Part shown: piece by piece, positions 9,364 through 17,872 of the stretch | How positions within the stretch are numbered: position 1 is the first letter of the stretch | Layout of the letters: every line of letters begins with the position of its first letter | Assembly (NCBI RefSeq): GCF_018614585.1 | Contig: NZ_JAGGOI010000004.1 | Coordinates: 186,001-250,000, forward strand | Source of the DNA: Streptomyces sp. ISL-1 | GTDB lineage: Bacteria; Actinomycetota; Actinomycetes; Streptomycetales; Streptomycetaceae | Length of the DNA: 64,000 nucleotides | Direction of reading: 5' to 3' | The notes under the pieces: model-generated | Databases searched by the model: none | Seen by the model: the letters and a program-made list of their open reading frames with translations, nothing else | Told to the model about the DNA's origin: nothing | Translations under genes and position numbers: made by a program

Positions 9364-9861
9364 ATGAGTCGGAAACTTGGCGCACTCACCACCGCCGGCG
9401 TGCTCGGCCTCACCCTCCTGATACCGCAGGCGGCCGGCGCCGTCACGAATGACGCCGCTTCGCGCGATGCGGTCGCCGGCACGTACCGCGCCGCTCCGAT
9501 CGGCGTGTGGACCGGCACGGTGACCTTCCCGACCGGTCAGGTCGAGGCCACGATGTCGTTCCACGCGAACGGCAAGGTGTGCCTGCTGACCCCGCCCCCC
9601 GGGCCCGATGGGGGCGTCGAGGGGCAGGGCACCTGGCAGAGCACCGGCCCGCACACCTTCACCTTCAAGGTGACAGAACGATTCTTCGACGGCGCGGGTA
9701 CAACTACGGGCTATCTGCGCGCCACTCACAACGCCACCCTGCGGGGCAACGTGTTCACCACGGTGGGTGACGGGGCCTTCTACGACGCCGACTGGAAGGA
9801 GCAGAACACTTTCACGGCCACCTCCAACATGCGGCGGAAGACCAGGACGGTGTCCTGCTGA
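9364..9861 (+). CDS. Small secreted protein of unknown function
   Basis: This 165-aa protein has a clear Sec signal peptide: an N-terminal MSRK charge, a hydrophobic core about residues 6-21, and AGA before a likely cleavage near residue 26. The mature part is rich in Gly and Thr, with alternating patterns such as WTGTVTFPTGQVEATMSFHANG that suggest a small beta-barrel or lipocalin-like fold. Two Cys residues are present, one of them the last residue. No clear ribosome binding site precedes the ATG at 9364. I do not recognise the family. It lies between the exporter and the SARP gene, but cluster membership is uncertain. Confidence 0.65.
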   Translation: MSRKLGALTTAGVLGLTLLIPQAAGAVTNDAASRDAVAGTYRAAPIGVWTGTVTFPTGQVEATMSFHANGKVCLLTPPPGPDGGVEGQGTWQSTGPHTFTFKVTERFFDGAGTTTGYLRATHNATLRGNVFTTVGDGAFYDADWKEQNTFTATSNMRRKTRTVSC

Positions 9862-9880
9862 CCCATCGGGCCCCGGCCCG

Positions 9881-10303
9881 TCAGCCTGCGGCCGGCTGAT
9901 CCCGGACGATCGTCCGGGATCGGGCCCGCAGGCGGCCGTCCACGCGCACCAGGACATCGGTGACGGCGTACGTCGACTCGAACCGGACGATGCCTTCCGC
10001 CTCGGTGAGCGTCACCAGCGACCCGTAGGCCACGGTGATGGAGCCGTCGTCGGCCTCGTTCATCAGGTAGTTGTCGTTCCAGTGACGGACGACGACGCCA
10101 CGGTAGCGGGGCAGCGCCTGGCGGGCATGCGCGAGCATCGCCGCCCTGCCCTCCAGCTTCTGCCCGCGGTGGACATGGTGCGTCACGCCCTGCTCCGTGA
10201 ACGTCTCGACGTACGCCTCGATGTCCTGCGCGTCCAGCAGACTCATCTGCTGTGCGTAGTACCGCAGGACCTCCACGTACAGGTCAGCGCTTACCTCCGC
10301 CAT
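9881..10303 (-). CDS. SnoaL-like (NTF2-fold) polyketide tailoring protein
   Basis: This 140-aa protein has an NTF2-like cone fold signature: an N-terminal helix YVEVLRYYAQQMSLLDAQDIEAYVETF followed by HHVHRGQKLEGRAAM and strands ending VDGRLRARSRTIVRD. Relatives in aromatic polyketide clusters act as ring cyclases (SnoaL) or cofactor-independent hydroxylases (SnoaL2/AclR). The ATG at 10303 lies 13 bp inside the 3' end of the SARP gene, so translation is coupled to the activator. It could act on ring closure or hydroxylation of the anthracyclic core; the sequence cannot decide which. Confidence 0.75.
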   Translation of the reverse strand: MAEVSADLYVEVLRYYAQQMSLLDAQDIEAYVETFTEQGVTHHVHRGQKLEGRAAMLAHARQALPRYRGVVVRHWNDNYLMNEADDGSITVAYGSLVTLTEAEGIVRFESTYAVTDVLVRVDGRLRARSRTIVRDQPAAG

Positions 10304-11220
10304 CCGGCGTCCCCATTTCTCGTCACGATGTGTGCCGGCACGCCCGGGTCCTCGGCCATCAGGCCCTCTCCGGGTGTTCCCCATCCGGATCCGGACGTCA
10401 CCACTGCCGGGACCGGCGGCGTCCGGTACTGCCGCACGAGCGGCGATGCATCCAGGTCGAGTTCGGAGCGCAGCACCGCCTGCTGCAGATTCTGCAGCCG
10501 GGTCGAGGGCTCGACTCCGAGCTCCTTGTTCAGGGTTTCGCGCAGGGTCCTGAACACCTCCAGGGCCTGAGACTGCCGGCCGGCCCTGTACAGCGAGACC
10601 ATGTGGTGGGCGCAGAGGTTCTCATGCATCGGGTGCTTGGCGGTCAGCACGGTGAGCTCGCTGAGCACCGCGTAGTGCCGACCGAGCCGTATGTCCACTC
10701 CTATACGGCTCTCCAGGACATTGAGCCGGCTCTCCTCGAGCCTGGCCACCTCGATACTGAGCGGCATGCCGACCCGTACGTCGGCCAGCGCGTGCCCCTG
10801 CCACTGGGCCAGCGCCATGCCCAGGTACTTGGAGGCCGCCTCGTACTCGGCTTCCTCGATGGCCCGGTTGCCGGCGTCCACGAGCTGTTCGTAGACGCGT
10901 ACGTCGACATCCTCGGGTGCTACGTCGAGCAGATAGCCGTCGAACCGAGTGACAAGGACGTCCTTGGCCCTGATCCGTGAGCCGACCGGCAATGCGGAGT
11001 CGATCAGCCTGCGCAGCTGAAGGATGTAGGTCTGCAATGTCGTCCGTACGCTCATCGGTGGGCGGTCACCCCACAGTTCTTCGATGAGCGTCGGTACGGA
11101 AACGATGCGCCCGGCACTCAGAGCGAGCAAGGCCAGGACCTGACGAGGCTTAGCGGCGGTGGGCGTCACCGACCGTCCGTTTAAAGTGGCGTTCAACTCT
11201 CCCAGAAGACGTATACTCAC
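10291..11220 (-). CDS. SARP-family pathway-specific activator
   Basis: This 309-aa regulator has an N-terminal OmpR-like winged helix (about residues 1-90, with ELWGDRPPMSVRTTLQTYILQLRRLI) and a bacterial transcriptional activation domain (about 95-245, ending ELGVEPSTRLQNLQQAVL). This is the standard short SARP layout. The GTG at 11220 is preferred because GGGGGAG precedes it and the protein then begins with the family-typical strand. Leu13 is encoded by TTA (11182-11184), which requires the bldA tRNA and so ties cluster expression to development. It should activate the divergent promoters that carry heptad repeats in this cluster. Confidence 0.92.
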   Translation of the reverse strand: MSIRLLGELNATLNGRSVTPTAAKPRQVLALLALSAGRIVSVPTLIEELWGDRPPMSVRTTLQTYILQLRRLIDSALPVGSRIRAKDVLVTRFDGYLLDVAPEDVDVRVYEQLVDAGNRAIEEAEYEAASKYLGMALAQWQGHALADVRVGMPLSIEVARLEESRLNVLESRIGVDIRLGRHYAVLSELTVLTAKHPMHENLCAHHMVSLYRAGRQSQALEVFRTLRETLNKELGVEPSTRLQNLQQAVLRSELDLDASPLVRQYRTPPVPAVVTSGSGWGTPGEGLMAEDPGVPAHIVTRNGDAGWRR

Positions 11221-11638
11221 GAAACTCCCCCACGAAATGGAGTGCATCTTCCATACGGTCACCGTCAGACAGTGGCGAACTTTCCACAGGTGACTTCATC
11301 GCTCGGCTCAAGCGACGAGCGCCCTGTATTACGCACCCCCTGATCTGTACCTGCGATCAACAACAGGTCCAGTTGCGTCAGCCTATGTACGCTTTGACGG
11401 CCTGGTCAACCAATCTACTCGAACAGGCAATCAAGCAGCTCGAATAGTCACCTAAACCGCTTCGCATATTCAGCCACACAACTTGAATCTGGCTAGACCC
11501 GCCTGGTTACGCGCACCCTGAGCGGCACCCGGCCGCAGGTCGCCCGGTGGACGTGGACAGCCCGGTGAGGGCGCGAAGCCCCCCGGGGTCCGCGCCCGGC
11601 CGGACCGGGTGCGGACCCAGCCGCGGGGCCCGACGCCG
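11221..11638. other. 418-bp spacer upstream of the SARP gene
   Basis: This spacer lies between the SARP gene and the upstream ketoreductase gene. It contains a relatively AT-rich stretch (about 11230-11490) that is the likely SARP promoter. Three loosely spaced SARP-like heptads lie here (CTCGAAC 11418, ATCAAGC 11430, CTCGAAT 11439), but their spacing is irregular. A ketoreductase terminator sits near its far end. No coding sequence is supported. Confidence 0.55.
11586..11618. terminator. Terminator after the ketoreductase operon
   Basis: A 14-bp stem with one mismatch (11586-11599 with 11605-11618) and a 5-nt loop lies about 20 bp beyond the ketoreductase stop on the minus strand. Confidence 0.65.
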
Positions 11639-12418
11639 TCAGTAGTTGCCCAGCCCACCGCAGACGTTGAGCGCCTGGGCGGTGATGGAGGCGGCGGAAT
11701 CCGTCACGAGGTAGCCGACCAGTCCGGCGACCTCCTCAGGGGTCGAGTAACGGCCCAGCGGGATCTTGGCGTTGAACTTCTCGAGCACGTCCTGCTCAGT
11801 GATCTCCCAGTGGGCGGCGTAGCCCTGCCGTACCCGCACGGCCATGGGCGTCTCCACGTATCCGGGGCACACCGCGTTCACCGTGATGCCTCGTGCGGCC
11901 AGCTCGAAGCCCACCGACTTGGTAAAGCCGACGACCCCGTGCTTCGAGGCTGTATACGGTGCCGCGAACATGACCCCCTGCTTCCCGGCAGTCGAGGCGA
12001 TGTTGACGATCCGCCCCCAACCGGAGCCGAGCATGCCGCCGGCCCGCAGCACTTCCTTGGTCACCCGGAAGACGCTGTTGAGGTTGGTGTTGAGCACCTC
12101 GAGCCACAAGTCCTCGTCGAGGTCGGCGGTTTCCCCGCCGCCACCGCGGCCGGCGTTGTTGACGAGGATGTCTATCCGGCCGTACCGGTCGGTCGCGGCG
12201 GCGACCGCGGCACGGATCTGCTCGGTGGAGGTGACGTCACAGGAGATGCCGTCCGCCTCGAAGCCGCCGTCGTGCAGCTCGTCCATCACGGCCGCGACGT
12301 TCTTCTCGTCGCGTGCGCAACCGAAGACGGTGATGCCCTGACGGGCGAGGGTGCGGGCCGTCGCGAGGCCGATCCCGCTGCTGACCCCGGTGATGAAGGC
12401 AGTTTTCTGGCTGGTCAT
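11639..12418 (-). CDS. Type II PKS C9 ketoreductase (ActIII-like SDR)
   Basis: This 259-aa classical SDR has cofactor motif TGVSSGIG at residues 10-17, NNAG near 90, and the Ser/Tyr/Lys catalytic set (YTASKHGVVGF). The sequence matches ActIII-type ketoreductases that reduce the C9 carbonyl of the nascent poly-beta-ketone during first-ring folding. The MTSQKTAF start at 12418 has AGAGAGGAA upstream; the open frame continues far upstream without a start signal. It is the last gene of a three-gene minus operon with the MBL and SRPBCC cyclases, directly divergent from KS-alpha/CLF. Confidence 0.92.
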   Translation of the reverse strand: MTSQKTAFITGVSSGIGLATARTLARQGITVFGCARDEKNVAAVMDELHDGGFEADGISCDVTSTEQIRAAVAAATDRYGRIDILVNNAGRGGGGETADLDEDLWLEVLNTNLNSVFRVTKEVLRAGGMLGSGWGRIVNIASTAGKQGVMFAAPYTASKHGVVGFTKSVGFELAARGITVNAVCPGYVETPMAVRVRQGYAAHWEITEQDVLEKFNAKIPLGRYSTPEEVAGLVGYLVTDSAASITAQALNVCGGLGNY

Positions 12419-12462
12419 GATTCCTCTCTCTGGCCCGGGCACCGAGGTGCCCGGGTACCGGG

Positions 12463-13407
12463 TCAGGCGGCGCAGTGCGGGAGACGGCCGTGGAACTCGA
12501 CCATCTCCCGGAACGAGGAGGCCACGTCGATCCGCTCGCCGGGCGCGAGGCCGTCGAGTTCGGCGTAGGCACGGTGCAGATTGCCGACCAGGCGCTCCGG
12601 GTCGACGAGGGCGGCGAAGGGTCCGAGGTCCGCCGCCCTGGCCGACTCCAGCGCGGACCGGCCGGCTCGCCTGCCGTCCTCGGCGAGTTGGCGGACCCAG
12701 CGGAGATACGACTCGGTGGCTTCGAGCATCTCCGCGTTCCCGGCAGGGCCGTGGCCCGGCACGACGATGTCCGGTCCCAGCTTGCGCAGTTCGGCGAGAG
12801 CCCGCAGCGATCCCTCGATGGACCCCATCAGGACGTACGGTGTGACACCCGACCACACGACGTCCCCTGTGAACAGCACGCTTCGCCGCGGTATCCAGGC
12901 CACGACATCGCTCGCCGTGTGTGCCGGGCCGACCTGTGCCAGCTCGACGGTCAGTTCCCCGAGCCGCAGGGTGAGGCGGTCCTGGAACGTCACGTCGGGC
13001 AGGGTGAGTTCGGGTTCGCCCCAGTCGACGTCGGGCCACAGATGGCACAGCCCCAGACCCGCCTCCGCCATGTCGGACCGGGTTTGTTCATGGGCGATCA
13101 CGGTCGCCCGGGGGACGAACTGGGCGTTGCCGAACACATGGTCACCGTGGAAGTGGGTGTTGACCACGGCATCCGGTCCCCCGGGCGCGACGCGCTCGAC
13201 CTCCTCCCGGAGGCGACGCGCGCGCGCCTGCGTCGCCGCGGTGTCGATGAGCACGGCCTTGCCGCCCGAGGCGATCAGCCCGGCGTTGTTGAGGCACCAC
13301 CCGCCGGGAGACTGCTCGTACGCGTACACGCCCTCGGCCAGCTCGCGCAGTACCGGCGGTGCCCCGGTCGTACCGCTCCCGCTCCCGCTGCTCGGAGCCA
13401 CAGCCAT
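12463..13407 (-). CDS. Metallo-beta-lactamase-fold polyketide cyclase/thioesterase (ActIV-like)
   Basis: This 314-aa MBL-fold protein has zinc-site motif HFHGDHV near residue 105, with further metal-binding His at GPAHTASD, Asp at FTGDVVW and His at VPGHGPA. ActIV-type enzymes of this fold close a late ring and release the chain from the ACP. The start ATG overlaps the SRPBCC gene stop (ATGA) and the ketoreductase follows 44 bp downstream. The N-terminus has a Ser/Gly-rich leader of about 12 residues. A hydrolytic detoxification role is possible, but the operon context favours cyclisation. Confidence 0.82.
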   Translation of the reverse strand: MAVAPSSGSGSGTTGAPPVLRELAEGVYAYEQSPGGWCLNNAGLIASGGKAVLIDTAATQARARRLREEVERVAPGGPDAVVNTHFHGDHVFGNAQFVPRATVIAHEQTRSDMAEAGLGLCHLWPDVDWGEPELTLPDVTFQDRLTLRLGELTVELAQVGPAHTASDVVAWIPRRSVLFTGDVVWSGVTPYVLMGSIEGSLRALAELRKLGPDIVVPGHGPAGNAEMLEATESYLRWVRQLAEDGRRAGRSALESARAADLGPFAALVDPERLVGNLHRAYAELDGLAPGERIDVASSFREMVEFHGRLPHCAA

Positions 13408-13874
13408 CAGACGACGTCCGAGAAGCGCTGGAGCGTCTCGCCGGGGCTCGGCCCGTCCAGTGCCTTGAAGATACGTTCCGCGTCCGCGCCGTGCTTGTCC
13501 AGGCGGACATGGGCCAGCTCCACACGGGTGGTGCCGGGCCCGGCGGGGGTGAAGACGACCTCTATCTCACTGGCGCGCTCGTCGTCCGGAATGGACTGCC
13601 AGCGGCCGTCGATCCGCCACGTCAGCCGCAGCCGGTACGGGGGCTCCCACACGAGTACCCGGCCCCAGTCGATCTCGAGGCCGTCGACATCCCACTCGTA
13701 GTACCGGCCGCCAGCCCGCGGCTCCATGGCCAGACCGGCGCGGGGCCGGGTGACCAGTACGTGCGACGGCGGCCACCAGTCCGCCATCCGCTCGGTGAAC
13801 ACCTCGAAGCAGCGCCGGGCTTCGGCCTTGACCTCGATCGACTTGCGTACATCGGGAATTGGACTCTCCGGCAT
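13407..13874 (-). CDS. SRPBCC (AHSA1-like) polyketide cyclase homologue
   Basis: This 155-aa protein of the SRPBCC/START fold carries the AHSA1-like pattern MADWWPPSH followed by GGRYYEWDVDG and LRLTWRIDG. Small SRPBCC proteins in type II clusters act as second- or later-ring cyclases; AHSA1-like members are less well characterised. The ATG at 13874 is chosen because GGAAGG lies 6 nt upstream; an ATG two codons earlier is too close to it. It leads the cyclase/cyclase/ketoreductase operon and diverges from KS-alpha across a 236-bp promoter region with SARP-like repeats. Confidence 0.78.
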   Translation of the reverse strand: MPESPIPDVRKSIEVKAEARRCFEVFTERMADWWPPSHVLVTRPRAGLAMEPRAGGRYYEWDVDGLEIDWGRVLVWEPPYRLRLTWRIDGRWQSIPDDERASEIEVVFTPAGPGTTRVELAHVRLDKHGADAERIFKALDGPSPGETLQRFSDVV

Positions 13875-13927
13875 GACCATCCTTCCGCACGGATGCTGAA
13901 TGAGTGCGGCCACCGTCATCAGTGCAG

Positions 13928-13956
13928 CTCGATCTCGTGTGGAGCACGGCTCGAAC
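13928..13956. promoter_or_regulatory. Candidate SARP box in the KS-alpha / cyclase divergent promoter
   Basis: Heptads CTCGATC (13928-13934) and CTCGAAC (13950-13956) are 22 bp apart, two turns of the 11-bp SARP repeat. They lie 54-82 bp upstream of the SRPBCC start and about 155 bp upstream of KS-alpha, so one box could serve both operons. Confidence 0.45.
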
Positions 13957-14110
13957 CCTGCTCCCGCTCGTTCCAACCTGCCTGGACCACGAATCGAGGG
14001 GCAGCACGCACGCTGTCGGGCACGCACGGTCCGTCCCGACTGGTGCCGCAGCGGCCCGTCCCCGATGCCGGCCGGCGGAACCTGAACCACCGTCACCGCG
14101 AAGGAGACTC

Positions 14111-15379
14111 ATGGCCCGCAGGGCAGTCATCACCGGAATCGGCGTCGTCGCGCCCGGAGGCATCGGAAGGGCGCCCTTCTGGCAGCTCCTCGCCGATGGC
14201 AGGACAGCGACACGCACGATCACACAGTTCGACGCGGACGCGCACCGGTGCCGGGTCGCGGCCGAATGCGACTTCGACCCGCTCGCGCTCGGGCTCACCC
14301 CGCAGGAGGTCCGTCGCACCGACCGGGTCTCCCAACTGGCCATGGTGGCGGCCGGGGAGGCCCTCACCGACAGCGGCCTGGAGCTCGACGGCGCGCTCGC
14401 GGAGCGCACAGGCGTGGCCATCGGCAGTGCCGTCGGCGGCACCACAACCATGGAGCGGGAGTACTCCGTACTGTCCAACGGCGGCCGCGACTGGGTCGTC
14501 GACCCGTCGTTCGCCGTGCCGCACCTGTACGACTACTTCCTGCCGAGCTCCATCGCCGCCGAAGTCGCCCGGACCAGCGGCGCCCTGGGGCCCGCCACGG
14601 TCGTCTCGACCGGCTGCACCTCGGGCATCGACTCGGTGGGGTACGCGGCCGAGCTGATCCGGGACGGTGACGCCGATGTCATGGTCACCGGGGCGACCGA
14701 CGCACCGATCTCCCCGATCACCTTGACCTGCTTCGACGTCATCAGGGCCACCTCCGCCCGCAACGACGACCCGGCCACCGCCTGCCGCCCGTTCGACCGG
14801 ACGAGAACGGGGCTGATCCTCGGCGAAGGCGCGGCCGTACTGATTCTGGAGGAGTACGAGCACGCCAGGCGCCGCGGCGCCACCATCTACGCACAGGTGT
14901 CCGGCTACGCCTCGCGCTGCAACGCCTTCCACATGACCGGGCTGAAGCCGGACGGCCGGGAGATGTCCGAGGCCATCGACCTGGCGATGAACGAAGCCCA
15001 GGTGAATCCCACCGACATCGACTACGTCAACGCCCACGGCTCCGGCACCAAGCAGAACGACCGCCACGAGACGGCCGCGGTCAAGAGGAGCCTCGGGGAG
15101 CACGCCTACGACACACCGATGAGCGGGATCAAAGCCATGATCGGCCACTCGCTGGGTGCGATCGGCTCGCTGGAGATCGCGGCCTGCGCCCTGTCGATGC
15201 GCAACGGCGTCGTCGTACCCACGGCCAATCTGCACGAGCCGGACCCCGAGTGCGACCTGGACTATGTGCCGAACACGGCCCGTGAGAAGCAGCTCGACAC
15301 AGTGCTCACCGTAGGCAGCGGCTTCGGAGGTTTCCAGAGCGCGATGGTACTGACCAGTTTGGAGCGGACCGCATCATGA
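14111..15379 (+). CDS. Type II PKS ketosynthase alpha (KS-alpha)
   Basis: This 422-aa KS-alpha carries the active-site Cys169 (VSTGCTSGIDS) and the downstream His elements VNAHGSGT and GHSLGAIG. It condenses malonyl units on the ACP, working as a heterodimer with the CLF. The ATG follows AAGGAG at 14101. The stop overlaps the CLF start (ATGA). The pair has its own plus-strand promoter and ends in a strong terminator. The ACP is not adjacent but lies 1.3 kb away on the other strand, an unusual split of the minimal PKS. Confidence 0.96.
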   Translation: MARRAVITGIGVVAPGGIGRAPFWQLLADGRTATRTITQFDADAHRCRVAAECDFDPLALGLTPQEVRRTDRVSQLAMVAAGEALTDSGLELDGALAERTGVAIGSAVGGTTTMEREYSVLSNGGRDWVVDPSFAVPHLYDYFLPSSIAAEVARTSGALGPATVVSTGCTSGIDSVGYAAELIRDGDADVMVTGATDAPISPITLTCFDVIRATSARNDDPATACRPFDRTRTGLILGEGAAVLILEEYEHARRRGATIYAQVSGYASRCNAFHMTGLKPDGREMSEAIDLAMNEAQVNPTDIDYVNAHGSGTKQNDRHETAAVKRSLGEHAYDTPMSGIKAMIGHSLGAIGSLEIAACALSMRNGVVVPTANLHEPDPECDLDYVPNTAREKQLDTVLTVGSGFGGFQSAMVLTSLERTAS

Positions 15380-16593
15380 ATCAGGACGTCGTTGTCACCG
15401 GTGTCGACGTGGTCGCACCGAACGGAGTGGGGATCGAGACCTACTGGGCCGCCACCCTCAAGGGTGTCTCGGCGATCCGGCCGATCAGCCGGTTCGACGC
15501 GGCCGGCTATCCGGTACGGCTGGCCGCCGAGATACCCGAGTTCGACGCCGAGCGCACCTTCCCCAAGAGGCTGCTCCCGCAGACCGACCGGCTGACACAG
15601 CTCTCCATGATGTGCGCCGACACGGCGCTGGCAGACGCGGGGGTCGACCCCGCGGCGCTGCCGGAATTCGCGGCCGGGGTCGCCGTCTCCAGCGCCACCG
15701 GCGGGCTGGAGTTCGGTCAGCGCCAGCTCCAGCAACTGTGGGGCACCGGCTGGGAGTCGGTGAGCCCCTATATGTCCTTCGCCTGGTACTACGCGGTCAA
15801 CACCGGCCAGATCTCGATCAGGAACGGTATGCGTGGCCCCGGCGGAGTGGTCGTGTCCGAGCAGGCCGGCGGTCTCGACTCGATCGCGTTCGCCCGCAGG
15901 CGCGTGCGCAAGGGAACCCCTGTCATGGTCACCGGCGGATTCGACAGCATGCTGTGCCCGTACGGCGTCTCGACCGTCTCGGCGGCCACCGGAGTGAGCC
16001 GGAGCGAGGATCCCGAGCGCGCGTATCTGCCGTTCCACTCCTCGTCCTCGGGTTTCGTACCGGGCGAGGGCGGCGCCGTTCTCGTCCTGGAGTCCAGGGA
16101 GGGTGCGGCCGAGCGGGGCGCCCCCACGGTCCACGGTGTGGTCGCCGGCCATGCGGCGGCCTTCGACCCGGACGCGGCGGGTTCTTCCGGTGACGGCCTG
16201 CTGCGGGCCGCCCGGGCAGCGCTGGCCGATGCCGGAGCGGCGGCGGAGGACATCGACGTGGTGTTCGCCGATGCCGCGGGCAGCGTACCCCTGGACCGGG
16301 CCGAAGCCGACGCGCTGACCACGCTGTTCGGCACCCGGCGGGTTCCGGTGAGCGCGCCGAAGGCACTGGTGGGCCGGATGATGTCGGGCGGGGCGGCGCT
16401 CGACGTCGTGACGGCGCTGCTCAGCATGCGCGACGGCGTCGTTCCCCCGGTGCCCGACCTGGACCGTACGGCCGTCGATCCGAGGATCGACCTCGTCGTC
16501 GGCGAACCGCGTACACAGGAGGTGCGCTCGGCACTGGTGCTGGCCCGGGGCCACGGCGGGTTCGCGTCGGCCATGGTGCTCACCAAGCCGTGA
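15376..16593 (+). CDS. Type II PKS chain-length factor (KS-beta/CLF)
   Basis: This 405-aa KS-like protein has the active-site Cys replaced by Gln163 (VSEQAGGLDS), the hallmark of KS-beta. It pairs with KS-alpha to set chain length and may decarboxylate malonyl-ACP. It is coupled to KS-alpha by ATGA. In this cluster the chain is thought to be primed with a type I-made branched starter rather than acetate, so the CLF pocket should fit fewer malonyl units than acetate-primed decaketide systems of the same final length. That last point is inference. Confidence 0.96.
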   Translation: MNQDVVVTGVDVVAPNGVGIETYWAATLKGVSAIRPISRFDAAGYPVRLAAEIPEFDAERTFPKRLLPQTDRLTQLSMMCADTALADAGVDPAALPEFAAGVAVSSATGGLEFGQRQLQQLWGTGWESVSPYMSFAWYYAVNTGQISIRNGMRGPGGVVVSEQAGGLDSIAFARRRVRKGTPVMVTGGFDSMLCPYGVSTVSAATGVSRSEDPERAYLPFHSSSSGFVPGEGGAVLVLESREGAAERGAPTVHGVVAGHAAAFDPDAAGSSGDGLLRAARAALADAGAAAEDIDVVFADAAGSVPLDRAEADALTTLFGTRRVPVSAPKALVGRMMSGGAALDVVTALLSMRDGVVPPVPDLDRTAVDPRIDLVVGEPRTQEVRSALVLARGHGGFASAMVLTKP

Positions 16594-16598
16594 CGGTC

Positions 16599-16642
16599 AA
16601 AGGCCCGGGGCCCGGCTCGATCGAGCCGGGCCCCGGGCCTTT
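16599..16642. terminator. Bidirectional terminator
   Basis: A perfect 44-bp palindrome (22-bp arms, effective GATC loop), flanked by AAA and TTT, lies between the convergent CLF and acyl-CoA dehydrogenase-like genes, starting 6 bp after the CLF stop. Confidence 0.9.
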
Positions 16643-16681
16643 GTGGGTCCGCCGCTGCGCGCCGCCGTCAAGTCCCGCCGC

Positions 16682-17872
16682 TCAGCGCCGCTTTCCGGTC
16701 GGTACGACGTACCGGGTGAAGAGCAGATCCCGGACGACGTCGTCACCGCCCTCGACCAGCCCGACATACCGCAGATCGCGCACCAGTTTCCCGATGGGGT
16801 GGTCATGGGTGTAGCCCAGACCGCCGAACATCTCCGAACCGATGGTCGCCACCTGCCAGGCGGCCTGGCCGCAGTACATCTTCGCCGCCAGAGCCGAACG
16901 CAGCGTGCCGATCCGGTACATGGCGGATGCCGGGTCGGCCTGCGCCATATAGCTGTCGAACTCCGCCGCGGCCGCGCGGCACTGGTTGCGCATGACGTCG
17001 ATCAGCATCTCGATCTGGCCGAGCTTGCCGGCGAACACCGCGTTGCGCACGAGCGGAGCGCCATGCACCTGCTTCACCGACGCGTACTCCATCGACAGGT
17101 CCCGGACCTGGCGGGCCAGGCCGATCGCGGTCGAGGCGATGAGGATCCGGCTGGCGTTCAGCCCGATCTCCAGGTTCCTCAGACCGTTTCCGCGCAGGCA
17201 GTACTCGGCCGGCACCACGCAGTCGTGCATCCGGACCTGATACGTGGCCGAGCCCCGCATGCCGACCATGTCCCAGCGCTTGACGATCTCCACGCCGGCG
17301 GTCTCACGGGGCACCAGGATCACGCTGAACACGGCGTCGTCGGCGGCGTCCCGGGCGACCACGAGCAGCAGCTCGGCGGCATCGGTGTTGGTGGAGAAGT
17401 ACTTGTCCCCGCTGATGACCACCTTCCCGCCGTCGCGGCTGTACTGGGTGGTGATCCGGCCGAGTTCGCTGCCCGCCTGCTCCTCGCTGGCGAGGATCCC
17501 GAGGACGCCGCCCTGACGCGCCATGCGCTCCAGGTGGGGGCGTACGAGGGAGTCCTCGCCGCAGAGCTGGAGCATGGTGGTGCCCAGGATGGAGAGGAAG
17601 GAACCGAAGGCGAATCCGGCATCGCCGTAGGACAGCTCCGAGACGATGTCCACACTGTCCCGCAGGGACACTCCGGCGCCGCCGTACTCGGCCGGGATCC
17701 ACCAGTTCGCCAGCCCGGCTTCGGTCAGCCGGGCCGACTCGGGGGTGGGCGCGGCGGGCAGTGCGTCGAAGTGGTCCGCCTTCGGCAGGATCTCCGCGTG
17801 CACGAACGACCGCACGCGGCCGAGCAGTTCGGCTGCTCGTGCCGCGGCGTCGGGTGATGCGGTGCCGCTCAC
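16682..17872 (-). CDS. Acyl-CoA/acyl-ACP dehydrogenase-like flavoprotein
   Basis: This 396-aa protein has the three-domain acyl-CoA dehydrogenase layout. ILASEEQAGSELG and FSTNTDAAELLLVVAR lie in the middle FAD-contact domain. GSEMFGGLGYTHDHPIGKLVRDLRY leads to VEGGDDVV, where the Glu occupies the usual catalytic-base position (YEG-T in relatives). The GTG start overlaps the ACP stop. It is the last gene of the type I PKS/ACP operon, so it may oxidise an ACP-bound acyl chain. One candidate role is alpha,beta-desaturation of the 2-methylbutyryl side chain made by the type I module; an oxygenase-type role cannot be excluded. Confidence 0.82.
   Translation of the reverse strand: MSGTASPDAAARAAELLGRVRSFVHAEILPKADHFDALPAAPTPESARLTEAGLANWWIPAEYGGAGVSLRDSVDIVSELSYGDAGFAFGSFLSILGTTMLQLCGEDSLVRPHLERMARQGGVLGILASEEQAGSELGRITTQYSRDGGKVVISGDKYFSTNTDAAELLLVVARDAADDAVFSVILVPRETAGVEIVKRWDMVGMRGSATYQVRMHDCVVPAEYCLRGNGLRNLEIGLNASRILIASTAIGLARQVRDLSMEYASVKQVHGAPLVRNAVFAGKLGQIEMLIDVMRNQCRAAAAEFDSYMAQADPASAMYRIGTLRSALAAKMYCGQAAWQVATIGSEMFGGLGYTHDHPIGKLVRDLRYVGLVEGGDDVVRDLLFTRYVVPTGKRR

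Noticed and set aside
11221..11262. An upstream GTG start for the SARP at 11262
   Set aside because: It lacks a ribosome binding site, while the GTG at 11220 has GGGGGAG and gives the usual SARP N-terminus.
11418..11445. SARP autoregulatory box upstream of the SARP gene
   Set aside because: Three heptad-like words are present but spaced 12 and 9 bp apart, so the geometry is not convincing.
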